Source of the DNA: Nocardia sp. SYP-A9097
Lineage (GTDB): Bacteria > Actinomycetota > Actinomycetes > Mycobacteriales > Mycobacteriaceae
Direction: 5' to 3'
Assembly (NCBI RefSeq): GCF_009649815.1
Contig: NZ_WJIC01000002.1
Location: 124,001 to 188,000, forward strand
Length of the DNA stretch: 64,000 nucleotides
The notes under the pieces were generated by a model. The model was not told the origin of the DNA, searched no databases, and worked only from the letters and a program-made list of their open reading frames with translations. Of this stretch, positions 16,427 through 25,035 are shown in pieces (the first letter of the stretch is position 1; each line of letters starts with the position of its first letter). The position numbers and the translations under genes were made by a program.

Positions 16427-18892
16427 CTAGTCCCGCGGGATGCGGCGGGAGGTGCCGCGGTGGGCGGGGGTGGTGGTGGGGTCTTCGGGCCAGGCGTGTT
16501 TGGGGTAGCGGCCGCGGAGTTCGGCGCGGACCTGGGGCCAGCCGGTGCGCCAGAAGGAAGGCAGGTCGGCGGTGACGGCTATGGGGCGCTGGGCGGGTGA
16601 AAGTAGGTGCAGGAGAAGGGATGTGCGGCCGTCGGCGAGGCGGGGGAGGTCGGTCCAGCCGAAGATTTCCTGGACTTTCACGGCCAGTACGGGGACCTCG
16701 CCGGAGTAGTCGATGCGGACTCGGGAGCCGGAGGGGACTTCGAGGCGTTCGGGGGCGAGTTCGTCGAAGCGCGCGGCTTCGGGCCAGGGCAGTAGGCGGC
16801 GGAGGGCTTGACCGGCGTCGACGCGTTCGAGGTCGGAGCGGCGGTTGGCGGTGGCGAGTTCGGGGCCGAGCCAGCTGTCCGGATCGGCCAGCAGCGCTTG
16901 ATCGTTCACGGCGGGCCAGGGTGCGCCGAGGGTGCGGTGCAGGAAGTCCAGGCGCTGGCGGAGCGCTATGGCATCGGCGTTCCAGCGCAGCAGTTCGGGG
17001 CCGATCGAGGCCAGGCCGCGGCGCAGGGCCTGCTCCACCAGGGCTCGGTCCGGTTTACGTAAAGGCTTCTCCGACAGGATGATCGCACCGAGCCGTTCGA
17101 CGCGCCGGGCCACCACATCGCCGCCGGCCCAGTCGACCTCGTCGGCGGTGACCACCAGATCCGGCGCCGCCTGCCGGGCCAATTGCTCATCGGCGATGGC
17201 CGCCAATCGAATTCGCCCCTCGGACCGTCCCGGATCGCGCGAGGCGCCGGCGACAGCCAGCCATTCCGCTTCTGCCACACCGGAACCCGGCGGCAGGGAT
17301 ACCGCGGTGCCGCCCGCCATCAGATAGCTCGGCGATCCGGGTCCGCGCCGCCGCGCCAATCGCTCCGGATAGGCAAGTGCGGCAACGAGAGCCACATCGT
17401 CCGCGGCTCGCCCCAATGAGCCCGCAACGGCTGACGCATCCTCGACCAGCCGCCTGAGTCGGTCGACTTCGCGTTTCCAGCGCTGGGGTGGGTCCGAGCG
17501 AAGAGAGCGGATTCCGGCGACGAGATCGACGGTGCTGATGACGGTGTCGTCGTCCAGGAGCGCGACCACCTCGGCCGCCGACCGGGAACCTACGGCGGCC
17601 GCACCATCGAGTAGTGCTCGGGCCAGGCGCGGATGCAGGCCGAGGGCGGCCATGCGGCGGCCGCGTTCGGTGACGGCGCCGTCGGCGCGCTCAGCTCCCA
17701 AGGCGCGCAGTACTTCTCGACCCGCTGCGAGGGCTCCGGGCGGTGGCGGATCCCACCAGCCGAGGCCCTGGCCGTCGGCGGTGCCCCAGCAGGCCAGTTC
17801 CAGGGCGAGGCGGGTGAGGTCGGCGGTTCGAATCTCCGGTTCGGGATATGCGGGCAGGGTGGCATGCTCGTACTCGGGCCAGCAGCGCCAGGCCCAGCCG
17901 GGGGCTTCCCGCCCGGCACGGCCCGCGCGCTGTTCGGCGACAGCGGCCGAAACACGCACTGTCGCAAGGCCGGAAAGGCCGCGTCGGTGATCGACGTGGG
18001 GCACACGGGACAGCCCGGAGTCGACCACCGCGCGCACGCCGGGCACGGTGAGACTGGATTCGGCTACGGCGGTGGACAATACGACTCGACGACGAGCACC
18101 CGGCCGCAGCGCGGCATCCTGGGCAGCCCCGGACAGCCTGCCGTGCAACGGAAGCACGTCCACCCCGTGCAACCCGGAGAGCTGAGCGGTCACGCGGCGG
18201 ATCTCGGCCGCACCCGGCAGGAACACGAGCACATCGCCGTCGGATCCGGTCAGCGCCGAACGGGTGACGCGAGCGACATGCGCCTCCACCCCCTCCTTGG
18301 GCAGAGCCGAAATGTACTCCATCTCAACGGGATACGCGCGACCCCGCACCTGCAGCACGGGCGCCGGGCGCTCACCTCCGAGCAATACCGCCAACCGATC
18401 CGCGGCGACTGTCGCCGAGGTGGCCAGCACCCGCAGATCCGGCCGCAACCCGCCGCGCGCGTCCAGCAGTAGCGCCAACAGCAGATCGGCATCGAGGTGC
18501 CGCTCATGACACTCGTCGAGCACCACCACATCCACCCCGGCCAACTCGGGATCGTTCTGCAATCGCCGCACCAGCAATCCGGAGGTGACGACCTCGACCC
18601 GCGTCCCCGGCCCGACCTTCCGATCACCGCGCACCGAATACCCGACCGTCGCCCCGACCGGCTCCCCCAGCAGCGCCGCCATCCGCCCGGCCGCGGCCCT
18701 GGCCGCCAACCGGCGCGGCTCGGCGACCACCACCCGCCCACTGGTTCCAGCGGCCAAGGCCAGCGGAACGAGGGTCGTCTTCCCGGTCCCCGGCGGCGCG
18801 ACCAATACCGCGGTCCCACGCCCGTCCAAGGTCTTCACAACCTCGTCGAGCACGCCGCGCACCGGCAGATCAGGCAGTTCAGGCAGTTTCAT
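16427..18892 (-). CDS. hrpB: ATP-dependent helicase HrpB
   Basis: An 821-residue DEAH/RHA-type helicase. Walker A is APPGTGKTT (about residues 34-42), the motif II box reads DECH within VVLDECHERH, motif III SATV follows, and the C-terminal RecA domain has QRAGRAGR. After the winged-helix/ratchet part comes the HrpB-specific C-terminal domain (LLLHLLSPAQRPIAVTADLP, ELRGRYPKHAWPEDP). ATG 18892 is chosen because the helicase starts directly there; the frame open upstream to 19033 is low-complexity and overlaps the next gene. The in vivo RNA substrate of HrpB is not established in actinobacteria. Confidence 0.93.
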   Translation of the reverse strand: MKLPELPDLPVRGVLDEVVKTLDGRGTAVLVAPPGTGKTTLVPLALAAGTSGRVVVAEPRRLAARAAAGRMAALLGEPVGATVGYSVRGDRKVGPGTRVEVVTSGLLVRRLQNDPELAGVDVVVLDECHERHLDADLLLALLLDARGGLRPDLRVLATSATVAADRLAVLLGGERPAPVLQVRGRAYPVEMEYISALPKEGVEAHVARVTRSALTGSDGDVLVFLPGAAEIRRVTAQLSGLHGVDVLPLHGRLSGAAQDAALRPGARRRVVLSTAVAESSLTVPGVRAVVDSGLSRVPHVDHRRGLSGLATVRVSAAVAEQRAGRAGREAPGWAWRCWPEYEHATLPAYPEPEIRTADLTRLALELACWGTADGQGLGWWDPPPPGALAAGREVLRALGAERADGAVTERGRRMAALGLHPRLARALLDGAAAVGSRSAAEVVALLDDDTVISTVDLVAGIRSLRSDPPQRWKREVDRLRRLVEDASAVAGSLGRAADDVALVAALAYPERLARRRGPGSPSYLMAGGTAVSLPPGSGVAEAEWLAVAGASRDPGRSEGRIRLAAIADEQLARQAAPDLVVTADEVDWAGGDVVARRVERLGAIILSEKPLRKPDRALVEQALRRGLASIGPELLRWNADAIALRQRLDFLHRTLGAPWPAVNDQALLADPDSWLGPELATANRRSDLERVDAGQALRRLLPWPEAARFDELAPERLEVPSGSRVRIDYSGEVPVLAVKVQEIFGWTDLPRLADGRTSLLLHLLSPAQRPIAVTADLPSFWRTGWPQVRAELRGRYPKHAWPEDPTTTPAHRGTSRRIPRD

Positions 18893-18938
18893 TGCCGACC
18901 AGTCTGCCTGCCCCACCGGTCCCGCAGACGACCTGGTT

Positions 18939-19538
18939 TCAGAACAGCAGTTGGCGATCGGCGGCGATGAGGAAGCCGTGGCCGTCGGAGTTGCAGCGGA
19001 CACCGGCTTGGGTCGATGCGCAGATGACGCCATGGACGACGATGGTTTGGCCGTATTCGAGGACCTTGCCGCCGCCCTTGGTGGTGCCGGAGGTAACCGG
19101 GCCCAGGGGGGAGCCTACGAAGACGCCCTGGTTGAGGCATTTGTATTGGGCTTTGGAGTGGGTGATGTAGGCGGCTACGGCGTGGGCGCCGTCCTGGCCG
19201 CAGCCGGGTAGTTCGGCTGGTACGACCGAGGCGTGTTCGAGTTGGCAGCCGGTGCCGAAGGGGCCTTCATTGACGAAGCCGCACATGATGTTTCCGGTCG
19301 GCGATTGGAAGTAGTACTTGTCGCCCTGCTTGAAGTCGGCGGCGTCCACACTCGTGTCGTCGCGGTTGGGCTGCGAGGTGACGGGCGAGGCGACCGTACT
19401 CGGTGCGCCCGGTGCGGTGCCGCCGTCGGTCGGAACGTTCGCCGATGTACTGGCACCGGAGACAACGGTGTCGTCATTGCATCCGGCGACCACGCCGATT
19501 GCCGCGACAGCCGCGAACGCCAAAACCCATGCCTTCAT
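18939..19538 (-). CDS. Exported lipoprotein with DUF6636-like domain
   Basis: A 199-residue lipoprotein. The signal peptide (MKAWVLAFAAVAAIGVVAGC) ends in the lipobox VVAGC, followed by a Thr/Ser/Pro-rich linker. The folded part has FQSPTGNIMCGF, a set of cysteines (CGF, GTGC, PGCGQ, YKC, VICAS, VRCN) likely to form disulfides, and ends GHGFLIAADR. This matches the DUF6636 pattern of mycobacterial/nocardial exported proteins with unknown role. ATG 19538 is preferred because it directly precedes the signal peptide. It lies 46 bp upstream of hrpB in the same direction. Confidence 0.78.
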   Translation of the reverse strand: MKAWVLAFAAVAAIGVVAGCNDDTVVSGASTSANVPTDGGTAPGAPSTVASPVTSQPNRDDTSVDAADFKQGDKYYFQSPTGNIMCGFVNEGPFGTGCQLEHASVVPAELPGCGQDGAHAVAAYITHSKAQYKCLNQGVFVGSPLGPVTSGTTKGGGKVLEYGQTIVVHGVICASTQAGVRCNSDGHGFLIAADRQLLF

Positions 19539-19629
19539 GCGTTTCTCCCCGATTCGATATTCACCCCGAGCCATGAAGAACATCGATCGGGAGCGCCCGG
19601 TCGTTAACCGACCGCACGATCACCGCGGT

Positions 19630-20454
19630 TCACCAGGCGAAGATACCCGGCACCGTCTCGTGCAAGGGCGGAACTCCATCGGTGTTTCGCGGTGTCAGAC
19701 TGAACATTTCGATATCGCGCCAAGGATGCGCCCAGCGCAGGGAATCCATTTGGAATGCGATCTCCTCGCCCGAGCCGGGCTCGCGCACGATGACGGTGTC
19801 GTCGTAGTAGGCGGTGGTGGGCATGGCGGTGTCCCACATCCGATCGAAGTACGGATTGGCTTGGCAGGCTTGCCGAATCACGGCGATCTCGGCTTCGGGC
19901 ACGATACCCAGGGAGTTCTCCTTGAGGATGTAGATCAGCCGGTGCACGATGGCCTCCCAGTTGACCAGTGCCCGCCGCGCTCGCGGGTCGGTCATCATCT
20001 GGATGATCACATTGATCGGCCGGTCGGGCGTGCCCAGGGCGGGGTCGAGCCACGGAAACATCTCCACCGCACGGGTATTCGCGGCGAGCACGTAATACTC
20101 CGGAACCCGGTGCAGGAACGCCGGTCCCGGCATGTGGTTCATCAGATTGAGTTCGGCCGCGGTCACCACCTCCAGCCGTCCGGCCGCGACGGTGAGATCC
20201 TCCCCCATCACCATGGACCACACCTTGCGGCGCTTGTAGCGCGGCAATTCCAATGCGGCACACCAGGATCGAATGGCGGCGACGGTGGGTACGCGCTGCC
20301 CGTTCTCATACTTCTCGAAGCCGGAGCTGGACATGAAGAGCAATGCCGCGACCTGCGCCTGCGTCAGCCCGAGTTCGAGTCGCTGCCGCTGCATATAGCT
20401 GCCCAGCATCTTCTGTTCGCTGCCGTGGTTCTCGGCCGGAACGGCGCGCATCAT
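19630..20454 (-). CDS. MmyB-type XRE transcriptional regulator
   Basis: A 274-residue regulator. Residues 15-70 form a Cro/C1-type helix-turn-helix (MLGSYMQRQRLELGLTQAQV, SSSGFEKYENGQRVPTVAAI). From about residue 95 it has the MmyB-type, PAS-like ligand-binding domain, with VPEYYVLAANTRAVEMFPW and the later RDIEMFSLTPRN. In Streptomyces MmyB regulates antibiotic genes, and actinobacterial relatives bind fatty-acid-like ligands. It starts 25 bp after the gene at 20479 in the same direction and is likely co-transcribed. Its target is unknown. Confidence 0.85.
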   Translation of the reverse strand: MMRAVPAENHGSEQKMLGSYMQRQRLELGLTQAQVAALLFMSSSGFEKYENGQRVPTVAAIRSWCAALELPRYKRRKVWSMVMGEDLTVAAGRLEVVTAAELNLMNHMPGPAFLHRVPEYYVLAANTRAVEMFPWLDPALGTPDRPINVIIQMMTDPRARRALVNWEAIVHRLIYILKENSLGIVPEAEIAVIRQACQANPYFDRMWDTAMPTTAYYDDTVIVREPGSGEEIAFQMDSLRWAHPWRDIEMFSLTPRNTDGVPPLHETVPGIFAW

Positions 20455-20478
20455 GCTCCCTGCTCTCTCGGACTGGTT

Positions 20479-21102
20479 TCAAATACGTTGGTGCGTACCG
20501 ATACACACTTCGGCGTCGAGGTCGGCGGCCAACCGCATGACGAGGTCGGCGGTGGCGGCCAGCCGGAGTGCGTCGGCATCGGGCGTTGGTACGCGCAGCG
20601 CCTCGCGCACCGCCGAGCGCAGCAGCAGCGCGGCCTCGACGAGGGTGTCGGCGTGGGTGGCCAGGCGCAGCCGGGAGATCTCCCGGCTGCCCTCGTCGGT
20701 GTCGTGCCGGCGCGGCACCACCCGCACGATGCGCTCGGCGAGCAACTCGGCGCGAATGAGCAGATCGGTCAGATCGCCCCAGACTCGCCGCCGCCGTTCG
20801 GGCGCGGTGGGTTCGACCGGGCAGATCTGATCGGATTCGCGCACGATCCGCCGTGCCAGTGCCAGGAAGTCCTCGATTTCGCGCATGCGCTCGGTGCCTG
20901 GCAACTCATCGGCGAGGGTCGGGTCCAGCTCCCACACCCCGGCCACGGTGCGACTGTGCCGCAGTACTCCGCCGAGCAGCTCGATCACCCGAAATAGTTC
21001 CCCCGCAACGGGTCCCACCGTGAGGCGGATGGCCATGCGCCGCTCGACGGCGATACACAACGCCTCACAGTCCCGCTGTGTGCCGGATGCACCCGCCGTC
21101 AT
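20479..21102 (-). CDS. Hypothetical all-helical protein, operon partner of the MmyB regulator
   Basis: A 207-residue, Arg/Leu-rich, all-helical protein with no signal peptide, membrane segment or recognisable motif (CEALCIAVERRMAIRLTVGP, REIEDFLALARRIVRESDQI, THADTLVEAALLLRSAVREA). ATG 21102 is used because coding character begins there; the frame stays open to 21582 across a region with palindromes and no conserved look. No strong ribosome site is seen. It directly precedes the MmyB-type regulator by 25 bp, so the two likely act together, but I cannot assign a function. Confidence 0.55.
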   Translation of the reverse strand: MTAGASGTQRDCEALCIAVERRMAIRLTVGPVAGELFRVIELLGGVLRHSRTVAGVWELDPTLADELPGTERMREIEDFLALARRIVRESDQICPVEPTAPERRRRVWGDLTDLLIRAELLAERIVRVVPRRHDTDEGSREISRLRLATHADTLVEAALLLRSAVREALRVPTPDADALRLAATADLVMRLAADLDAEVCIGTHQRI

Positions 21103-21135
21103 GGGCGAAAGCTTGGCAGACCCGGATTCACGACG

Positions 21136-21176
21136 ACTTAAGGAAATAGCGGCCGATCCGGTCGGATTTCTTAAGT
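21136..21176. promoter_or_regulatory. Long imperfect palindrome in a 510-bp divergent region
   Basis: ACTTAAGGAAAT (21136-21147) and ATTTCTTAAGT (21166-21176) form a dyad with one unpaired base; its centre contains CCGATCCGGTCGG, which extends the symmetry. It lies 34 bp upstream of the gene at 21102. The rest of 21103-21612 holds a GC-rich hairpin (about 21302-21325, CCCCGCGC/GCGGGG) and an ACGCTC/GAGCGT dyad (about 21490-21511), but no gene that I can support. It may serve as operator DNA for the MmyB regulator. Confidence 0.4.
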
Positions 21177-21612
21177 GCACGCCAAGTGCGGCCGATAGGA
21201 AAACCGACTGATTCGATTGTGCAGCACCGACGTTCACCGCACACCAGCCGGAGCCCACCCAAGTTGGGTGGGTGGCGATGCGAACGGAGGGTGCGCACGG
21301 ACTCCCCGCGCCCCCGGTCGCGGGGCCCGATAGCGCGGGGATGCCCGACGCGCGGGACCGCCCGTGATCAGGGTCACCATTAAATCTTGGTGCGTAGGAA
21401 AATTGCTGGTAAGCGGCCCAATCCGGCAACACATGATGCCGCTCACAGCCGAAAACCCGGGGATTTGTGTCGGTGGTGACAGGAATACTAACGCTCGACC
21501 GATGAGTTGAGCGTCTCGTTCCCGTCTGTTCTCGTATGGCATCGGGAAGCGGAAGTCGATGACTCTGCGTCGGGCCATACATCGTTCACGCTCACGTCCC
21601 CGGAGGTACCCG

Positions 21613-23100
21613 ATGCACGCCGATATATCCGCACCCTCGGAAGCCGCGGCTTCCACGGGAGGTCGGACACCGACGGTCATCCGGCTGCTGGTGCTCGCGA
21701 CCTTCGTGGTGATTCTGAACGAAACCATTATGATCAACGCGATTCCGCGCCTGATGGCGGACCTGAAGGTCGATGAGCGCGCGGCGCAGTGGGTCTCCAC
21801 CGCCTTCATGCTCACCATGGCCGCGGTCATTCCGGCCACCGGCTGGTTCCTGCAGCGGGTCACCACCCGCCGCGCCTATGCCATCGCCATGGGCACCTTC
21901 CTGGCCGGTACCGCGCTCTCCTCGGTAGCGCCGTCCTTCGCGATTCTGCTGGTGGGCCGTGTCATTCAGGCCGGCGGCACCGCGATCATGATGCCGCTGT
22001 TGATGACCACCCTCATGACGGTCGTGCCGCCGCAGGATCGCGGCCGGGTCATGGGCAATGTGACGCTCGCGATTTCGGTCGCGCCCGCCATGGGTCCGGT
22101 GATCTCCGGCCTGGTGCTGCAGATCGCTTCGTGGCGCTGGCTATTCGTGCTGGTGCTGCCGATCGCGGGCATTGTCACCTGGCTGGGTCTGCGCAAGCTG
22201 GAGAACATCGGCGAGCCGGAGGCCGGGGCCATCGATGTCTCGAGTGTCGCGTTCGCCGCGCTCGGCTTCGGCACCCTGGTGTACGGCCTGAGCAAGTTCG
22301 GCGGCGGCAATGTCTCCACGCCCGCGATCCTCATCGCCGTCGGCGTGGTGCTGATCGGCCTGTTCGCCTGGCGTCAGATCAGCCTGCAGCGCACCGGCAC
22401 TCCCCTGCTGGATCTGCGAATCCTGCTGGCGGGCACCTACTCCAAGTCGCTGGTCCTGATGGCGGTCGCCTTCCTGGCGATGATGGGCTCGATGATCCTG
22501 CTGCCGCTGTACCTGCAGAACCTGCGTGGTCTGAGCCCGCTGGAGACCGGCCTGCTGGTCATGCCCGGTGGTCTGGCCATGGGTCTGCTCGGCCCGACCG
22601 TGGGCAAGATCTTCGACCGTTTCGGCGGGCGACTGCTGGTGATTCCGGGCGCGATCGGTATTACCGTGGCCCTGGCCGGTTTCACCCAGATCTCGCTGTC
22701 CATGCCGTACTGGCAGCTGCTGGCCCTGCACATTCTGCTGATGGTCTCGCTGGCCGCCGCCTTCACGCCGGTCTTCACCCTCGGCCTGGGCGCACTACCC
22801 ATGCACCTGTACTCGCACGGCAGTTCCATGCTCGGCACCCTGCAGCAGGTGGCGGCGGCCTTCGGCACCGCGCTGGTGGTGACGGTCATGTCGTCCCGCA
22901 GCACCTCGCTGATCAACTCCGGCACCGCGCCGCTGGCCGCGCATCTCGGCGGTCTGCAGCTGGCCTTCGCGGTCTCCGCGGCGCTGTCAATCCTGGTGAT
23001 CGTCATGGCGGTATTGCTCCCCAACCGCGCTCCGGCGCCGGAGGAGGCGGTCGTGGTGGATGAATTCGAGGACGCCACACCGCAACTCGTCAAGGATTGA
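21613..23100 (+). CDS. MFS drug:proton antiporter, DHA2 (EmrB/QacA) family
   Basis: A 495-residue polytopic efflux protein with about 14 membrane helices. The first helices carry the DHA2 markers NETIMINAIPRLMADL, QWVSTAFMLTMAAVIPATGW and the LLVGRVIQAGGTAIMMPLL / DRGRVMGN loop. ATG 21613 follows GGAGGTACC with ideal spacing, so the frame open upstream is ignored. Such carriers use the proton gradient to expel hydrophobic or cationic drugs. It has its own long upstream region and a hairpin terminator at 23123, so it appears to be a single-gene unit. The regulator is not obvious. Confidence 0.92.
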   Translation: MHADISAPSEAAASTGGRTPTVIRLLVLATFVVILNETIMINAIPRLMADLKVDERAAQWVSTAFMLTMAAVIPATGWFLQRVTTRRAYAIAMGTFLAGTALSSVAPSFAILLVGRVIQAGGTAIMMPLLMTTLMTVVPPQDRGRVMGNVTLAISVAPAMGPVISGLVLQIASWRWLFVLVLPIAGIVTWLGLRKLENIGEPEAGAIDVSSVAFAALGFGTLVYGLSKFGGGNVSTPAILIAVGVVLIGLFAWRQISLQRTGTPLLDLRILLAGTYSKSLVLMAVAFLAMMGSMILLPLYLQNLRGLSPLETGLLVMPGGLAMGLLGPTVGKIFDRFGGRLLVIPGAIGITVALAGFTQISLSMPYWQLLALHILLMVSLAAAFTPVFTLGLGALPMHLYSHGSSMLGTLQQVAAAFGTALVVTVMSSRSTSLINSGTAPLAAHLGGLQLAFAVSAALSILVIVMAVLLPNRAPAPEEAVVVDEFEDATPQLVKD

Positions 23101-23122
23101 GTCCTCAGTCGTAAGTGATTCC

Positions 23123-23157
23123 AGCGCGGGCGCATCCGAAAAGGGTCCGCCCGCGCT
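23123..23157. terminator. Terminator hairpin after the MFS gene
   Basis: AGCGCGGGCG (23123-23132) pairs with CGCCCGCGCT (23148-23157) around a loop containing CATCCGAAAAGGG. The loop is almost the same as that of the hairpin at 50517-50546, which suggests a terminator type reused in this genome. Confidence 0.75.
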
Positions 23158-23170
23158 GTCGGCTTTACAC

Positions 23171-24841
23171 ATGTATACGGCGAGTTACGCTCACGCGGTG
23201 AGTGTGCGTGTGGATATTCCAGGGGCATTGCGAATTGCCTTGGCAGCGGCGGAATTCGATTGGACCTGGTCGGCTCGTGACATCACCCGGTTCGCCGCCG
23301 CAGTCGGATGGAGTGAACCCGCACCGGACGACGAGGACTCGTCGGTGATCTACGTGGTCACGGACCTGGATCACGAAGATCCGATAGCGATGTTCGGCAT
23401 CGACGAGCACGGCGAGATCATCTTGGCGACAGTCCTTCTCGCAAACCTGCCATTGCGACGACCGGCGGCGGCGCTGGCCGATACGGTCGCGGCCCTGCTC
23501 CCCCATTTGGGCCCGTCTGCGAGTCCGGCGCACGATGACGGCACCGGCGCGGCCTGGGTGCGGCCGCGGGTCGTTCTCAAAGTATCCGGTGGCGAGACGG
23601 TCGAGTTGGTACTGCAGAACCCCGCGCGCTGGCACGCCCCGGAGCAGGAACGGTTGCGGGAGATCACCAGTGAGCACGAACGCGCGGGCGAGGAGTTCCT
23701 CGAGCATCTGAACACGGTGATCGGTTCGAACCTGGGTGATCGGCTGGGGTCGGAGAGCGGGCGCTCGAAGCTCCGCGACACATTGAACGTTTTCGGCCGG
23801 CGTTCCGGGCGCGGTATCTGGTCCCAACGCGATATCGACGACCTCTACGAGGCGTTTCGCGCGCGCCCGGACGATATGGGCGAGGGCAGCCTGATGGCCG
23901 TGCACGAGAGTGGCCTGGGCTTGATTGCCGCCAAGACCTATGAAAATCAAGAGCGGTATGGATACGGCGAGTACTGCGAACTTCGTTACGTGGCGTTCGT
24001 GCCGCCCGAGACGGCGGACAGCTTCTATCGGCGGGCGCTGGCGGTTTGTGTCGAGCGCCTCGGCGACCCGCATATGGTCGGCGGGCCGAATGCCTTCGCG
24101 CTCTGGCGATTCGAGGATGACACCATCAAGTTGACGCGCACGCTGGATTCCGATGCCCGACTACATGTTTCGCTGAAACCGACGCAGCCCTCCGATTGGG
24201 AACAGCGCGTGAATCCCCAATCGGATCCCGAATTCGAGCCGCCGGACCTGTGGCGTGGCGTTCCCGATACCCAGTACTCCGGTCCGGCACTGGCGGGTCT
24301 GTTGTTCTCCCCGGGCGAGGACGCCGACGATTGGATGGAGCTCTACAAGATGCTCCGCGCCGTGTTCGCCTCGCTCGCCGCCGATGTCCCTGTGCTGCAC
24401 CGGTATACCTCGGACATCAGCTGGAGCATCGCCGAAGCGGACGAAGCCGGGTTCCTGGCGCGCGGGCAGTTCTCACCCGATGGTTGCACGGTGGAGACGA
24501 TGATCCACGGACGGACACACACGCAGCGTTTCCCGCCGGGTGGCTCCAACGGCATCGAGATGGCCGAGCTGACCATGGACGCTGTCGAAGCGGCGAACCT
24601 GAACTCACCGGCGGATTTACGCTACAGCGCTCGCGCGACACAGGCGCCGCATCAGATCATGGACGCCCATTTCGGTCTGGAGGAAGCCGACGACGACGCC
24701 GGCCTCAGCCCGTCGCAATGGCGGGGCAGGCCACAGGTCGAGCACGCGTACGTCAAGTCCGAGACGACGTATGAGATAGTCGACGGCGAACTACACGAGA
24801 TCTCGCGTGTCGACTTCGATCCGCCGAAGCGCGCCAGATGA
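23171..24841 (+). CDS. Two-part hypothetical protein with DUF6301-like N-terminus
   Basis: A 556-residue soluble protein. Residues 10-150 resemble the actinobacterial DUF6301 domain (DITRFAAAVGW, VIYVVTDLDHEDPIAMFGI, GEIILATVLLANLP). The centre (GIWSQRDIDDLYEAFRARPD, YCELRYVAFVPPETADSFYR) and C-terminal third (DWMELYKMLRAVFASLAADV, SWSIAEADEAGFL) are unknown. ATG 23171 is listed, but GTG at 23198 or 23204, next to the first conserved residues (VRVDIPGALRIAL), may be the true start. DUF6301 proteins cluster near type VII secretion genes in Nocardia, and here the EspC-like operon converges from the right. A link between them is inference. Confidence 0.6.
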   Translation: MYTASYAHAVSVRVDIPGALRIALAAAEFDWTWSARDITRFAAAVGWSEPAPDDEDSSVIYVVTDLDHEDPIAMFGIDEHGEIILATVLLANLPLRRPAAALADTVAALLPHLGPSASPAHDDGTGAAWVRPRVVLKVSGGETVELVLQNPARWHAPEQERLREITSEHERAGEEFLEHLNTVIGSNLGDRLGSESGRSKLRDTLNVFGRRSGRGIWSQRDIDDLYEAFRARPDDMGEGSLMAVHESGLGLIAAKTYENQERYGYGEYCELRYVAFVPPETADSFYRRALAVCVERLGDPHMVGGPNAFALWRFEDDTIKLTRTLDSDARLHVSLKPTQPSDWEQRVNPQSDPEFEPPDLWRGVPDTQYSGPALAGLLFSPGEDADDWMELYKMLRAVFASLAADVPVLHRYTSDISWSIAEADEAGFLARGQFSPDGCTVETMIHGRTHTQRFPPGGSNGIEMAELTMDAVEAANLNSPADLRYSARATQAPHQIMDAHFGLEEADDDAGLSPSQWRGRPQVEHAYVKSETTYEIVDGELHEISRVDFDPPKRAR

Positions 24842-24849
24842 GTTGCTGA

Positions 24850-25035
24850 TCAAGGCCGTTCCCGAATCGACCAGGTCTGTTCCCGGTGCCAGTCTTCGTA
24901 ACTCACGGCATTGCTGAAACCGGCCGGGGCCTCGCTACCCGAATCATCTGCTCCAACAGGCGATTCGGGAGTCGGTTCGGTAATAGGTGTCCTGAGTGCC
25001 GCCATGATCTCGGGTGGCAGTTGCGGGGAACTCAT
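24850..25035 (-). CDS. 61-residue third gene of the EspC-like operon
   Basis: A short acidic, Pro-rich protein beginning MSSPQLPPEIMAALRTPI and ending with a Trp-containing tail (SYEDWHREQTWSIRERP). Its ATG overlaps the stop of the preceding gene in an ATGA, the hallmark of translational coupling, which fixes the start and argues that it is genuine despite its size. No signal peptide or membrane segment is present. I cannot name a family. As the last member of an EspC-like/partner operon, it could be a chaperone or a third secreted partner. Confidence 0.6.
   Translation of the reverse strand: MSSPQLPPEIMAALRTPITEPTPESPVGADDSGSEAPAGFSNAVSYEDWHREQTWSIRERP

Noticed and set aside
19318..20997. 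559-codon plus-strand frame opposite the lipoprotein and MmyB regulator
   Set aside because: Arg/His-rich composition and no motif; it spans gene borders on the other strand.
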